From NCBI GenBank assembly GCA_002293145.1, contig DBCO01000007.1, forward strand, positions 183,589 to 247,588: a stretch of DNA of 64,000 bases, in the 5' to 3' direction. The position numbers and the translations under genes are program-made. Shown here piece by piece: positions 9,901 to 17,218 of this stretch. Every line of letters begins with the position of its first letter. The first letter of the stretch is position 1. This DNA comes from Akkermansiaceae bacterium UBA956 (lineage in GTDB: Bacteria; Verrucomicrobiota; Verrucomicrobiia; Verrucomicrobiales; Akkermansiaceae). The notes below the pieces were generated by a model. The model saw only the letters and a list, made by a program, of their open reading frames with translations. It ran no database searches and had not been told where the DNA came from.

Positions 9901-10476
9901 CCGAAATACCTCAAGGAAGAAAGTGCCAAGATGGAATCGTTGTTCTATCTTCTCGATCAGCTCCACGAGGAAGGTCACAAAGTGCTCGTCTTCTCGCAAT
10001 TCGTTTCCATGCTCGACCTCATTAAGGCTCGCTTGGAAGGAGAAAGCCGACCTTACAATTACCTCACCGGTCAGACAAAAGATCGGAAAGGGGAGATTGA
10101 GAAATTCCAAACCACCAAGGATCCAAGCGTATTCTTGCTCTCGCTCAAAGCCGGTGGTGCTGGTCTCAACCTGACCTCCGCATCCTACGTTATCCTCTAC
10201 GATCCGTGGTGGAACCCAGCGGTAGAAAACCAAGCCATCGACCGAACCCACCGGATCGGCCAGAAAAACAAGGTCATTGCTTACCGTTTGCTCACCCGTG
10301 ATACCGTCGAAGAAAAGATCCGTATTCTCCAGCACCAGAAGACACAACTTGTCATCAACGTGCTCGGCGATGAGGGCTTTGCGACCAACCTCGGCATCGA
10401 CGACCTCGCCTTCATTCTCAACCATGGCGGTGAAGATGATACCCCACAACCTCCCGACGACGAAGACGACGATTAA
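6961..10476 (+). CDS. SNF2-family DEAD/DEAH-box ATPase/helicase
   Basis: A large protein (1171 aa from the ATG at 6961, MNPDRATLNF) with a ~700-residue N-terminal half that has no sure homology by eye. The C-terminal SNF2 motor has motif I DDMGLGKTIQ (~723), motif II DEGQQIKNP (~821; the usual DEAH/DEAQ is altered to DEGQ), motif III LTGTPIENRL, motif V LKAGGAGLNL (~1060) and motif VI QAIDRTHRIGQ (~1092). Family members are dsDNA translocases that move proteins on DNA; some act with RNA polymerase. The frame is open back to 6790, but 6961 fits family starts better and leaves ~200 bp for divergent promoters facing the S10 gene. It ends in an acidic D/E tail. Confidence 0.92.
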   Translation: MNPDRATLNFLNSFPEEARKKGEMLQKDGAVTQIFGNHLFIQGRVEEETGIHRTSLRLQGNRWFGSCTAEDEIASGACQYATMMERMHRGEDLPESPNEFDDAPVLDLIEEKLGRELDDKEADFVTKIEKRYRRYVIEGEVHDHDMVRISPRWEITSYEPLELWPMPPSDILEFWNYIAYAFYKKKLPYPEFMSVITDLESVQKKMAEWEQEREVASWYERIERVNERPPTEPPFEAEVRLVATINEARIELREKGGEWLQLREKSDVERYAAFYMEAAMRLDSSSQILWEHFLSYYRKEGDTLFDFDQEECCRFMNRLFCQPALKGYLVNLDEKLFKVVDEPLRWKCEDAAYDQMNFALQLVTAGGENVSHSVRLLPGRVELYQSDETVFPGPSRWLNETEIMPRYYIPKRVIDSLEGVEFLRKIGASLPESLSKRVVDLELKPKLELKLIAGLTSAETEHLVVDVSALEIKGRRTERLNKEGWELVEQQVVKGKQLLRFAREDLHCIPKVLDEMSLTYDDKLVSFKTRLTKNFPEKFAEWIRKMPPQVELDIDARLKTILNDPVSAAVRFEVVNQEIDWFDLRIVIDVEGVNLSKAQIRQLVAARGGYVRMEDGSWMRLEIKLDPEQRDAVTRLGLDPFDLSGETHRMHALQLADPKAADVFDPKAWKKIKDRANDIVIEVDAELPTNLNATLRPYQIEGFRFLAYLATNNFGGILADDMGLGKTIQSLTYVLWLRNEAFKKQARKKPVLIVCPKSVLDVWVTEANKFAPELQVKILRNRDDIDLDYFQDTLDMLVMNYAQLRVCGELLNKIQWLTVILDEGQQIKNPDSKAAKAARELDAGNRLVLTGTPIENRLMDMWSLMAFAMPGVLGSRAYFKKRFDKRKDPGSQQRLAARLRPFLIRRTKSQVAQDLPPRTEEEVYSKMEGVQLELYRAELKRIQKALLGMDSDEAVKKNSFAILQGLMRLRQICCHPGLIDPKYLKEESAKMESLFYLLDQLHEEGHKVLVFSQFVSMLDLIKARLEGESRPYNYLTGQTKDRKGEIEKFQTTKDPSVFLLSLKAGGAGLNLTSASYVILYDPWWNPAVENQAIDRTHRIGQKNKVIAYRLLTRDTVEEKIRILQHQKTQLVINVLGDEGFATNLGIDDLAFILNHGGEDDTPQPPDDEDDD

Positions 10477-10541
10477 AATCTCTGAAATAACATGCGCGAC
10501 GTATGATCAAAAAGAAAGTGTGTTTTTTTCAAAGAAATGCC

Positions 10542-10569
10542 TTTACAAAATCATCCGCCCCGCTAGTTT
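10542..10569 (+). promoter_or_regulatory. Possible sigma70-type promoter of rpmJ
   Basis: TTTACA at 10542-10547, a 16-bp spacer and TAGTTT at 10564-10569, about 30 bp upstream of the rpmJ ATG. The -10 match is weak (3 of 6), so this is only a candidate. Confidence 0.3.
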
Positions 10570-10598
10570 CCCCCTCCCAAATCACTACCTCACACACA

Positions 10599-10763
10599 AT
10601 GAAAGTTCTTTCCTCACTCAATTCCGCCAAACGCCGCCATGCTGATTGCCAAGTGGTAAAACGCGGTGGCACGCTTTATGTGATCTGCAAAAGCAACCCA
10701 AAATTCAAAGCACGTCAAGGTGCAACCAAGGGTACCCGCCTTTCCAAAAAAGGAGTGAAGTAA
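10599..10763 (+). CDS. rpmJ: 50S ribosomal protein bL36, zinc-independent (C-minus) type
   Basis: A 54-aa basic protein with the bL36 pattern: MKVLSSLNSAKRRHADCQVV, KRGGTLYVICKSNPKFKARQG, then a 13-residue Lys/Thr tail (ATKGTRLSKKGVK). The zinc-binding C-x2-C pair and the C-terminal Cys/His of classical bL36 are absent, so this is the zinc-independent (YkgO-like) form. It sits in the 50S subunit near the peptidyl transferase region. Classical bL36 has about 38 residues and the C-minus form about 41-46, so the tail is an extension. The leader is AC-rich (CTACCTCACACACA before ATG) with no Shine-Dalgarno. It is monocistronic, with a strong terminator 28 bp downstream. Confidence 0.95.
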   Translation: MKVLSSLNSAKRRHADCQVVKRGGTLYVICKSNPKFKARQGATKGTRLSKKGVK

Positions 10764-10790
10764 GCTTTTGCTTCTCGCTTTTTTAAAGTA

Positions 10791-10821
10791 GCGCAGCGAG
10801 TATTACTTGCTGCGCTTTTTT
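10791..10821 (+). terminator. Rho-independent terminator of rpmJ
   Basis: Stem GCGCAGCGAG / CTTGCTGCGC (10 bp with one G-T pair), loop TATTA, followed directly by six T. Confidence 0.85.
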
Positions 10822-10911
10822 GTCGTCAGAACATGCTTGAACTTTCTCGTATTACGATTGCATGGTCGATTTTCTATTGGCAAGTTGCTGATCTTGGCTT
10901 AGTGATGCGGC

Positions 10912-11415
10912 GTGAGTGAAACAAATTGTGCAGGAAAATGGTATTTAACGGCAGTTGGGTTGTCGCTATGTGTGATTTCTGGGATTTTTATTGCTCTGAT
11001 GTGGCGTAGCTATGCGCGAGCAAAAGGGATGACAAGTTGGCCGAAGGTGCCGTGTCTGATCTTGCAGTCGAGCGTGGAAGAGCAACGCATCGGCGCTACT
11101 GTGGCACCAGAATACCGTTTGCAAGTCTTGTATTGTTATGATTTTGACGGTAGCCCCTATGAAAGTCGGCTATGGAGCTTGCGGGGTAGCATGCCACGCA
11201 ACGACAGAGCTACCGCAGAGGAGCTTGTTGCTACTTATTCGAGTGGGAGCATGACCCAATGTTGGGTCAATCCGCGGCAACCGAGCCAGGCTGTTCTCAA
11301 GCTGGATACCCGTGCCGCTGGCTACACCTTGTGGTTTCCGGGTTTGTTTCTCTTGGGAGGAATGGGGATGATCGTCGGAGCTTGGAAAAGGCCCCGATCG
11401 GCAAAATTGGCGTAA
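10912..11415 (+). CDS. DUF3592 membrane protein
   Basis: A 167-aa protein with an N-terminal transmembrane helix (~12-30), an extracytoplasmic middle domain and a C-terminal helix (~140-158). The middle holds the DUF3592 pattern: WPKVPCLILQS, a YDFDG strand and CWVNPRQPSQAVL, which resembles the usual V-x-Y-x-P-x-(D/N)-P-x-x-A-x-L element. The function is unknown. The start is a GTG. It stands alone between rpmJ and the SufR-like regulator gene, 43 bp ahead of the latter. Confidence 0.8.
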   Translation: MSETNCAGKWYLTAVGLSLCVISGIFIALMWRSYARAKGMTSWPKVPCLILQSSVEEQRIGATVAPEYRLQVLYCYDFDGSPYESRLWSLRGSMPRNDRATAEELVATYSSGSMTQCWVNPRQPSQAVLKLDTRAAGYTLWFPGLFLLGGMGMIVGAWKRPRSAKLA

Positions 11416-11458
11416 ATTGCTTTCCTTGTTGCGTGGATGAAAAATTTCGCCCACATTG

Positions 11459-12118
11459 ATGGCGATGTTTTTGTATGGTTTTCGAGAATTGGCGCGGCCG
11501 CAGTGGGTTGCGATCGTGGAAGAATTGAAAATCCATGGTGGCATGCCGATCCCTGAATTAGCTCGGATCATAGAAATGAGCTACATGGGAGTGAAGCAGC
11601 ATTGTGAAGCATTGCTCAAACTTGGCTATCTGGAGCGTAGTCGGTTACCGCGCAAGGCGGTGGGCAGGCCGGAAATTATGTATCGTCTCGCACCCAAAGC
11701 CGATGCGCTTTTTCCTCAAGCAGGGGTGGCGATGACTCTTAGTTTGTTGCAAAACATGAAGCAATTGTTTGGCTCTAATGCTCCAGAAAAATTGCTGCAC
11801 CAATATTTTGTGGAGCTTCAAGAGCGCTGGATGAGTCGTATGCAAAGAGCTAAGTCACTTGTTGAAAAAGCTACGGTTCTTACTGGTTTGCGCGAGAAGG
11901 AGGGCTGTTTTGCTCGTTGTTCTTACGACGTCAAACAAGGTTTTCGCATTGAGGAATTTCACCATCCGCTGTGGGCCTTGTTTGAGGAGTACCCCGCTGC
12001 CGTAGCGATGGAAATGCGGATGATGGAGTTGTTGATGGGATCAAAGATCGAACGTCGAGAAGTGTCTGGCGGCAGAGGAGGGCCTGCTCGTGTTGAATAC
12101 TACATTCATACACTATGA
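11459..12118 (+). CDS. Winged-helix transcriptional regulator, SufR/DeoR-like, without cluster cysteines
   Basis: A 219-aa protein (ATG at 11459; a TTG lies one codon upstream). Residues ~10-75 are a winged helix: GMPIPELARIIEMSYMGVKQH is the HTH, and LERSRLPRKAVGRPEIMYRL is the wing. The overall plan is that of SufR, the repressor of suf Fe-S genes, whose C-terminal half binds a 4Fe-4S cluster through three cysteines. At the three equivalent places here I read HHP, AVA and ARV instead of cysteine. Two other cysteines occur earlier (GCFARC). So it is likely a regulator of this fold that does not sense iron-sulfur status in the SufR way. The target is unknown; the oxidoreductase gene 137 bp downstream is the nearest candidate. 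Confidence 0.72.
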   Translation: MAMFLYGFRELARPQWVAIVEELKIHGGMPIPELARIIEMSYMGVKQHCEALLKLGYLERSRLPRKAVGRPEIMYRLAPKADALFPQAGVAMTLSLLQNMKQLFGSNAPEKLLHQYFVELQERWMSRMQRAKSLVEKATVLTGLREKEGCFARCSYDVKQGFRIEEFHHPLWALFEEYPAAVAMEMRMMELLMGSKIERREVSGGRGGPARVEYYIHTL

Positions 12119-12129
12119 ATTCAATTCAT
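12115..12129. promoter_or_regulatory. Inverted repeat, possible operator
   Basis: ATGAATT-C-AATTCAT is a perfect 15-bp palindrome overlapping the stop codon of the winged-helix regulator and lying upstream of the oxidoreductase. A related half site (GAATTATGAATT) lies ~25 bp further on. Confidence 0.35.
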
Positions 12130-12207
12130 GTTTGTGGTGAATATTTCCTCGAATTATGAATTTTTTCTATTGTCACCAAAGGGGATTTCCTGTCTATTTT
12201 GACTCAA

Positions 12208-12223
12208 GTTATACTGGTATAAC
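12208..12223. promoter_or_regulatory. Perfect palindrome upstream of the oxidoreductase, likely operator
   Basis: GTTATAC-TG-GTATAAC is a perfect 7+7 inverted repeat with a 2-bp centre, ending 32 bp before the start codon of the Gfo/Idh/MocA gene. A TTGACT (-35-like) lies 3 bp upstream of it at 12199-12204. The GTATAC-like half sites resemble GntR-type operators, but the binding protein is not known. Confidence 0.5.
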
Positions 12224-12255
12224 AGTCGATATGTAAAGGAAGGTTCTAGCGAGAA

Positions 12256-13497
12256 ATGAAGATTGCTGTTTTAGGTTGTGGATCAAGGGGTAGGACATAC
12301 TCGCGCATTGCGGCGGCGTGGAAGGAGCGGTATCAATTGACTGCCGCCTGTGATTTGATCGAGAGTCGTGCGCGATTGATCGCGGATCTCGGCGATGGAG
12401 TAACAGTATTCACGAAGGACGATGACTTCTTTGCAGCTGGAAAGCTCGCCGACATCGTCATCATTGCCACGCAGGACAGCGATCACTTTGGTCATGCCCT
12501 GCGGGCGATCGATGCGGGCTATGATGTTTTGTTAGAAAAACCTGCGGCGCAGAGTTTGGAAGAATGTGAAATACTCGACCGCAAGGCGAAAGAGCATGGC
12601 GTGAAAATTGGTCTATGTTTTGTTCTACGCTACACGCCATTTTACCAAACGATTCGCTCTGTCATCGACTCTGGTCGGCTTGGTCGTATCATTTCGATTC
12701 ATGCCAGTGAGGGCGTCGAACCTTACCACCAGGCCCATTCATTCGTGCGGGGGCACTGGGCCATTAGTGCGGATTCGACGCCTATGATTCTCGCCAAATG
12801 CAGTCACGATACTGATCTGTTGTGCTGGTTTACTGATTCGCAGATCAAAAACGTTTCTAGTTTCGGGCGACTTGAGTATTTTCACTCTGCCAATGCGCCT
12901 GCGGGTGCCACAGCGCGTTGCAGCGATGGCTGTCCGCACATCAGTTCTTGTTTTTATGATGCGCATCGCTATCTCAGCGACAAACGCAATTGGTTGAGGA
13001 TGGTGCTCGACGGAGCAGAAACTGCCACGGATGAGCAAATTATGCAATTCATTCAAACCTCACCGTGGGGGCGCTGTGTCTATCATTGTGACAACGATGT
13101 AGTGGATCACCAGGTGATCTCTGGTGAGATGGAAAATGGAATATCTGTAACTTTCTCGATGACAGCTTTCGATATGGGGCGTTCGATGGAAATTTACGGC
13201 ACGAGGGGAAGCTTAAAGGGCGGTCACGCTTGGAAAGAAGCTGGTGCCTATGAATTATCGGTGCGTGATCACACGACTGGTGCTACAGAGGAAATCATCA
13301 TCGAGCATCCTCCAGAGCTCGGCTATGCTGGTCACGGCGGCGGAGACGAAGGAATTATCGATTCATTGGATCGCTTGTTCGGTCCGCAAGGCAAGTTAGC
13401 TTCAGGGCTAGATGGTTTTCCGGGTCACCAATTTGCGCTGCTAGCCGAAAAAGCCCGTGTTGAGGGAGCAGTGGTCAGTGCGTCGAGTGGAAAATGA
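12256..13497 (+). CDS. Gfo/Idh/MocA-family NAD(P)-dependent oxidoreductase
   Basis: A 413-aa protein with an N-terminal Rossmann fold: MKIAVLGCGSRGRTYSRIA (~1-19), the acidic D33 region (ACDLIE), and VIIATQDSDHFGHA (~73-88). The family's EKP motif is present in VLLEKPAAQS (~95; the Lys is usually catalytic), with a C-terminal alpha/beta substrate domain. Family members oxidise or reduce sugars, inositols or cyclic polyols; the substrate cannot be told here. A CSDGCPHISSCFYDA segment (~218-233) is seen in a large subfamily. There is no signal peptide, so it is cytoplasmic. The upstream region holds a strong palindrome, pointing to specific regulation. Confidence 0.9.
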   Translation: MKIAVLGCGSRGRTYSRIAAAWKERYQLTAACDLIESRARLIADLGDGVTVFTKDDDFFAAGKLADIVIIATQDSDHFGHALRAIDAGYDVLLEKPAAQSLEECEILDRKAKEHGVKIGLCFVLRYTPFYQTIRSVIDSGRLGRIISIHASEGVEPYHQAHSFVRGHWAISADSTPMILAKCSHDTDLLCWFTDSQIKNVSSFGRLEYFHSANAPAGATARCSDGCPHISSCFYDAHRYLSDKRNWLRMVLDGAETATDEQIMQFIQTSPWGRCVYHCDNDVVDHQVISGEMENGISVTFSMTAFDMGRSMEIYGTRGSLKGGHAWKEAGAYELSVRDHTTGATEEIIIEHPPELGYAGHGGGDEGIIDSLDRLFGPQGKLASGLDGFPGHQFALLAEKARVEGAVVSASSGK

Positions 13498-13566
13498 GCT
13501 GATTTTTCTACTGGCACATTGTTAGAGGGCGGTTACCATTATTTCTTAGTTTTCGTTTTTTCATCG

Positions 13567-13886
13567 ATGATAATAACGATATTTCTTCTCATTGTTGGAT
13601 TAGTTCTCCTAGCTCTTGGTGCAGATTGGCTCGTTAAAAGAGCTTCACGATTGGCTCTTTCTCTCGGAATTTCACCTCTTGTGGTTGGTTTGACGGTGGT
13701 CTCGTATGGCGCGATCGCGCCAGAACTTTCTGTGAGCGTGATATTGCTGTTGGTAACGTCGTAGGTAGCTGTGTATTCAACATTCTTGCCGTTGGCGGTT
13801 TGTCGGGTATTTTTTCACCGAGTGGTGTTACTGTTGCTCGCTCAGTAATGAATTTTGACTTGCGTTCAGCTTTTCTTTCGCGGTGA
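13567..13886 (+). pseudogene. Calcium/sodium antiporter (CaCA family) remnant
   Basis: From the ATG at 13567 the frame reads like the first half of a YrbG-type antiporter: GLVLLALGADWLVKRASRLA and GISPLVVGLTVVSYG, then AIAPELSVSV where intact members have TSAPEL. At ~13740 about eight codons are missing and the frame shifts. The next family block follows in another frame: DIAVGNVVGSCVFNIL, then LAVGGLSGIF and FDL, ending at TGA 13886. Only one of the two alpha-repeats is present, so the protein cannot transport. An upstream TTG at 13519 is in frame. Confidence 0.8.
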
Positions 13887-13973
13887 AGATCACGGTGAGG
13901 AAAACGGAAAAAGTATCGGGGGTTTTGGCTTGTCTCTGGATACGCTGGGACGTAATATAATTTTACAAACAAA

Positions 13974-14417
13974 ATGATTGCGATGAAATTTTGGAAAATG
14001 ATGTTGATCTCTAGCATGATGCTGTGCGCCTGTCAGTCGGTGGACTCGAAGGCAGACCGTCAGAAATTTCGCGATGCAGACGCGAATCGTGATGGCAAGC
14101 TTACTTTGAATGAAGCCAATCGCTACGAGCTGGTGCGTGTTTTTGCTAGTATCGACTACGATAGCAGTGGGTCTGTATCGTGGAGTGAAGCCAAGGACAT
14201 TGATCCCGACTTCCGTTATGTAAAATTTCAACAATACGACCGCAATGGCGATGGCAAAGTGGTTTTTAATGAGTTTTTCCGAGAACAAGTGTCCAAGGGC
14301 GGTGTGAAACTGCGCTTTGATGGTGCTGATGTCGACAAAGATGGCTTTGTCACTTTGAAGGAAGCTGATGCGCGCGTGCAATTTTTGCAATCGCAAGCTG
14401 GTGAGGTAATGGAATGA
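13974..14417 (+). CDS. EF-hand lipoprotein
   Basis: A 147-aa protein (or 144 from the second ATG at 13983, MKFWK). It has a lipoprotein signal with lipobox MLCAC, so it is probably membrane-anchored outside the cytoplasm. Four EF-hand loops follow: DANRDGKLTLNE, DYDSSGSVSWSE, DRNGDGKVVFNE and DVDKDGFVTLKE. Each has the D-x-(D/N)-x-(D/S)-G pattern with a Glu at position 12, as needed to bind Ca2+. It may sense or buffer calcium, but no partner is known. It overlaps dinG by 4 bp (ATGA), so the two are translationally coupled, though no shared function is evident. Confidence 0.88.
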   Translation: MIAMKFWKMMLISSMMLCACQSVDSKADRQKFRDADANRDGKLTLNEANRYELVRVFASIDYDSSGSVSWSEAKDIDPDFRYVKFQQYDRNGDGKVVFNEFFREQVSKGGVKLRFDGADVDKDGFVTLKEADARVQFLQSQAGEVME

Positions 14418-16435
14418 TTTCGATTCCGGAAAATGTGGCGGTGCCGTTGCCGGACCTTGCGGAGGAAATGCGCATGGCCTTCTCTACGAGCGGTTTGATG
14501 GCGCGGTCGAAGGATTTTGAATATCGGCCTCAGCAGCAAGATCTCGCTGTAGCGGTAGCAGAAGCGATGGTGAGCAGTAGCTGTTTGCTCGCGGAGGCGG
14601 GCACGGGTGTGGGAAAATCGTTAGCCTACTTGCTGCCTGCTGCGCGTTTTGCGCTTGAGACGGGACGCAAGGCGGTGATCTCGACGCATACGATCAATTT
14701 ACAGGAGCAGTTGATCCGCAAAGACATCCCCATCGTTAGAAAAATTCTCCGCAATGATTTTCCTGCGGTGTTATTGAAGGGGCGATCCAACTACTTGTGT
14801 CCGGTGCGGTTGCGGCGTGCTCGGGAGCAGTCGGCGGATCTTTTTACGAGCTCTGAAGACGATGAGCTCAATGCCATCGCACGCTGGGCGGAGAGTACTA
14901 CGGATGGGACGCTTAGCGGTATGGATTTTACGCCATCGCCGAAGGTGTGGTCGCAGGTGTGCAGTGATCCGCACATTTGCACGGCGCGCACTTGTGGTCC
15001 GCGTGGGAATTGTTTCTTTCAGGAAGCACGCAAGGCGGCAGCGGATGCTAAGATGGTGGTGGTGAATCACACCTTGTTTTTTGCATTGCTGGGAGCCGCA
15101 GATGATGTGGCTGAGGGCGATGGCGGCGCGATGAGCGGATTTTTGTTTCCGAATGACTTCGTAGTGCTCGATGAGGCCCATACGATTGAGCATGTGGCGG
15201 CATCGCAATTGGGGCTTCGCTTGAGTCAAGCGGGGTTGAAATTTGACTTGCTGCGACTCTATCATCCACGCACGAAAAAAGGTTTGCTTAAGAGCTATCG
15301 GAAGGCCTCGGCGATGAAGGCGGTGGAGACATTGTTGGAGCAGGCGGATCATTTTTTTGAGAGCGTGGCGGATCAAGTGCGCTTTGGTGAATATTCACGA
15401 GAGTTCCGTGTGCGTCGGCCTGGATTGGTCGAAAATAGCATCGCTGGGCCGTTAAGGGAGTTGTGGAGTGAAATTGATGAATTGGCACAAAATGTGGAAG
15501 GTGAATCGAGCAAGGCTGAGTTGTTAGATGCGGCACAGAAATTGCGCGAGGTGCATGGCACGGTGCAGGTCTTTCTCGATCAACAGCAGGAGGGAAATGT
15601 CTATTGGGTAGAGCGCGGTGGGCGTGAGGAGATTCAATATTCCTTGCATGCGGCACCCGTGAACGTGGCAGAAGCGCTACGGCGTTTGCTCTTCGCTCCG
15701 GGTAAAATTTGCATCATGGCAAGTGCAACTCTAGGGGTAGGGGACCCTACCTTGCAATGGTTCAAGGGTCGCGTAGGGGCAGAGCATGTAAGGAGTCTAA
15801 CGATTGGTAGTCCTTTTAACTACAAGGACCAGATGCAGGTGAAAATTTTCCGTGATATGCCTGAGCCAGCGGATCCCAAGTATGGGAAATCCTTAGCGAT
15901 AGCAATCCGCATGGCTGTTGAGTTGAGCAAAGGTCGGGCCTTTGTGCTGTTTACGAGTTACCGAGCGATGAGGGATGTGGCTACGCAATTGGAGTCGTTT
16001 TTTCGCAAAAAAGGTTGGCAACTGCTGATCCAAGGGGCGGGAATGACGCGGCACCGAATGATCGAGGAATTCCGCAGTGATGTGAGCAGTGTGTTGTTTG
16101 GCACGGATAGTTTTTGGACAGGAGTGGATGTGCCAGGTGAAGCTTTATCAAACGTGATCGTCACACGTTTGCCATTTGCGGTGCCGGATCACCCGCTTAC
16201 GCAGGCGCGGATCGAGGCGATCGAAGTCGAAGGAGGCAATGCATTTATGGAATATAGCGTGCCAGAGGCGATTCTCAAATTGCGCCAAGGTGTAGGACGA
16301 CTGATCCGCACTGGCAAAGATCGTGGATACGTGCATATTTTAGACAACCGAATTCTCACCAAACGCTATGGGAAAAACTTCCTGCAAGCTCTGCCCGATG
16401 CGCCAGTAGAAGAGGTGTTTTTGGAGCAACGGTAA
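14414..16435 (+). CDS. dinG: ATP-dependent helicase, DinG/XPD family
   Basis: A 673-aa superfamily 2 helicase with 5'-3' polarity by family. Walker A EAGTGVGKS is at ~60-68 and the Walker B box DEAH at ~252. Between them lie cysteines suited to the Fe-S domain: CPVRL (~128), VCSDPHIC, CTARTC and GNCF (~182-200). Motifs V-VI are visible as FGTDSFWTGVDVPG and RQGVGRLIRTGKDRG. DinG unwinds D-loops, R-loops and forked DNA in repair. No N-terminal exonuclease domain is present, so this is the short form. It starts within the end of the EF-hand lipoprotein gene and converges on the SDR gene with 9 bp between stops. Confidence 0.93.
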   Translation: MISIPENVAVPLPDLAEEMRMAFSTSGLMARSKDFEYRPQQQDLAVAVAEAMVSSSCLLAEAGTGVGKSLAYLLPAARFALETGRKAVISTHTINLQEQLIRKDIPIVRKILRNDFPAVLLKGRSNYLCPVRLRRAREQSADLFTSSEDDELNAIARWAESTTDGTLSGMDFTPSPKVWSQVCSDPHICTARTCGPRGNCFFQEARKAAADAKMVVVNHTLFFALLGAADDVAEGDGGAMSGFLFPNDFVVLDEAHTIEHVAASQLGLRLSQAGLKFDLLRLYHPRTKKGLLKSYRKASAMKAVETLLEQADHFFESVADQVRFGEYSREFRVRRPGLVENSIAGPLRELWSEIDELAQNVEGESSKAELLDAAQKLREVHGTVQVFLDQQQEGNVYWVERGGREEIQYSLHAAPVNVAEALRRLLFAPGKICIMASATLGVGDPTLQWFKGRVGAEHVRSLTIGSPFNYKDQMQVKIFRDMPEPADPKYGKSLAIAIRMAVELSKGRAFVLFTSYRAMRDVATQLESFFRKKGWQLLIQGAGMTRHRMIEEFRSDVSSVLFGTDSFWTGVDVPGEALSNVIVTRLPFAVPDHPLTQARIEAIEVEGGNAFMEYSVPEAILKLRQGVGRLIRTGKDRGYVHILDNRILTKRYGKNFLQALPDAPVEEVFLEQR

Positions 16436-16444
16436 CATTTTCTG

Positions 16445-17143
16445 TTAGGAAAAAAGTTTCACCGATGTCAATCCGCCATCGGGGCGCAGAGTTTGTCCTG
16501 TCATGAAGCGGCTAGCATCACTGAGAAGGAATTCGACCATTTGCGCCAAGTCATCAGCATTGCCGATGCGCTGCAAGGGATGACGTTTCGCCGAGGCCGC
16601 GCGCTTGGCATCATCGGAGAGCAGAGATCCTGCTAGTGGTGTATCCGTCAATGATGGCGCAATGATATTGACACGAATCAAGGGCGCCCACTCGGCCGCG
16701 AGGCTGCGTGCTAGCGCCTCGAGCGCACCTTTTGCGGCGGCGATGGATGCGTGGAAGGGCATTCCTTGATTTACGGCCACGGTAGAGAATAACACAACCG
16801 ATGCATCTTGGGATGCTTTGAGCGCGGGCAAAGCCGATTGCAATGCCTGCACTGCACCTAACAGATTGACGTGAATGTCGTTGATGAAATCTGTTATATT
16901 TAGGCGATGAAAGGGTTTGAGTGTGATACTACCGGGAAAATATACTAGGCCATCGAGCTTATCGGGCCAGGTCAGACTGGTGGGGGCAAGTGCATCAAAA
17001 AATTGTGACGTGATGCCAAGTTGTTCTAAAATTTCCGGGCGGCGCGATGCGGCATAGAGCGAGTGACCACTGGCGAGTAGCCGAGCGACCGATGCTTGTC
17101 CAATGCCTGATGTCCCGCCGATGATTGCGTAGTGTTTTTCCAT
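16445..17143 (-). CDS. Short-chain dehydrogenase/reductase-like protein lacking the catalytic Tyr
   Basis: A 232-aa SDR fold. The cofactor motif GGTSGIG is at ~8-14 and a C-terminal signature PDGGLT is present. At the place of the Y-x-x-x-K active site the sequence is FHASIAAAKGALEAL: the Lys is kept but the position four before it is Ile, not Tyr. The Ser of the catalytic triad also looks altered (LFSTVAVNQG). A divergent SDR group with this HASxAAAKG pattern exists, so this is probably not a sequencing error, but ordinary SDR chemistry is doubtful. Cytoplasmic; substrate unknown. Confidence 0.8.
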   Translation of the reverse strand: MEKHYAIIGGTSGIGQASVARLLASGHSLYAASRRPEILEQLGITSQFFDALAPTSLTWPDKLDGLVYFPGSITLKPFHRLNITDFINDIHVNLLGAVQALQSALPALKASQDASVVLFSTVAVNQGMPFHASIAAAKGALEALARSLAAEWAPLIRVNIIAPSLTDTPLAGSLLSDDAKRAASAKRHPLQRIGNADDLAQMVEFLLSDASRFMTGQTLRPDGGLTSVKLFS

Positions 17144-17218
17144 GTGAGAAAGTCACGCAGAAATGTCAAAGGTCAAGTCACAGGATGGGGTAAATTTGGG
17201 AAAAATGGTAAAATCACA

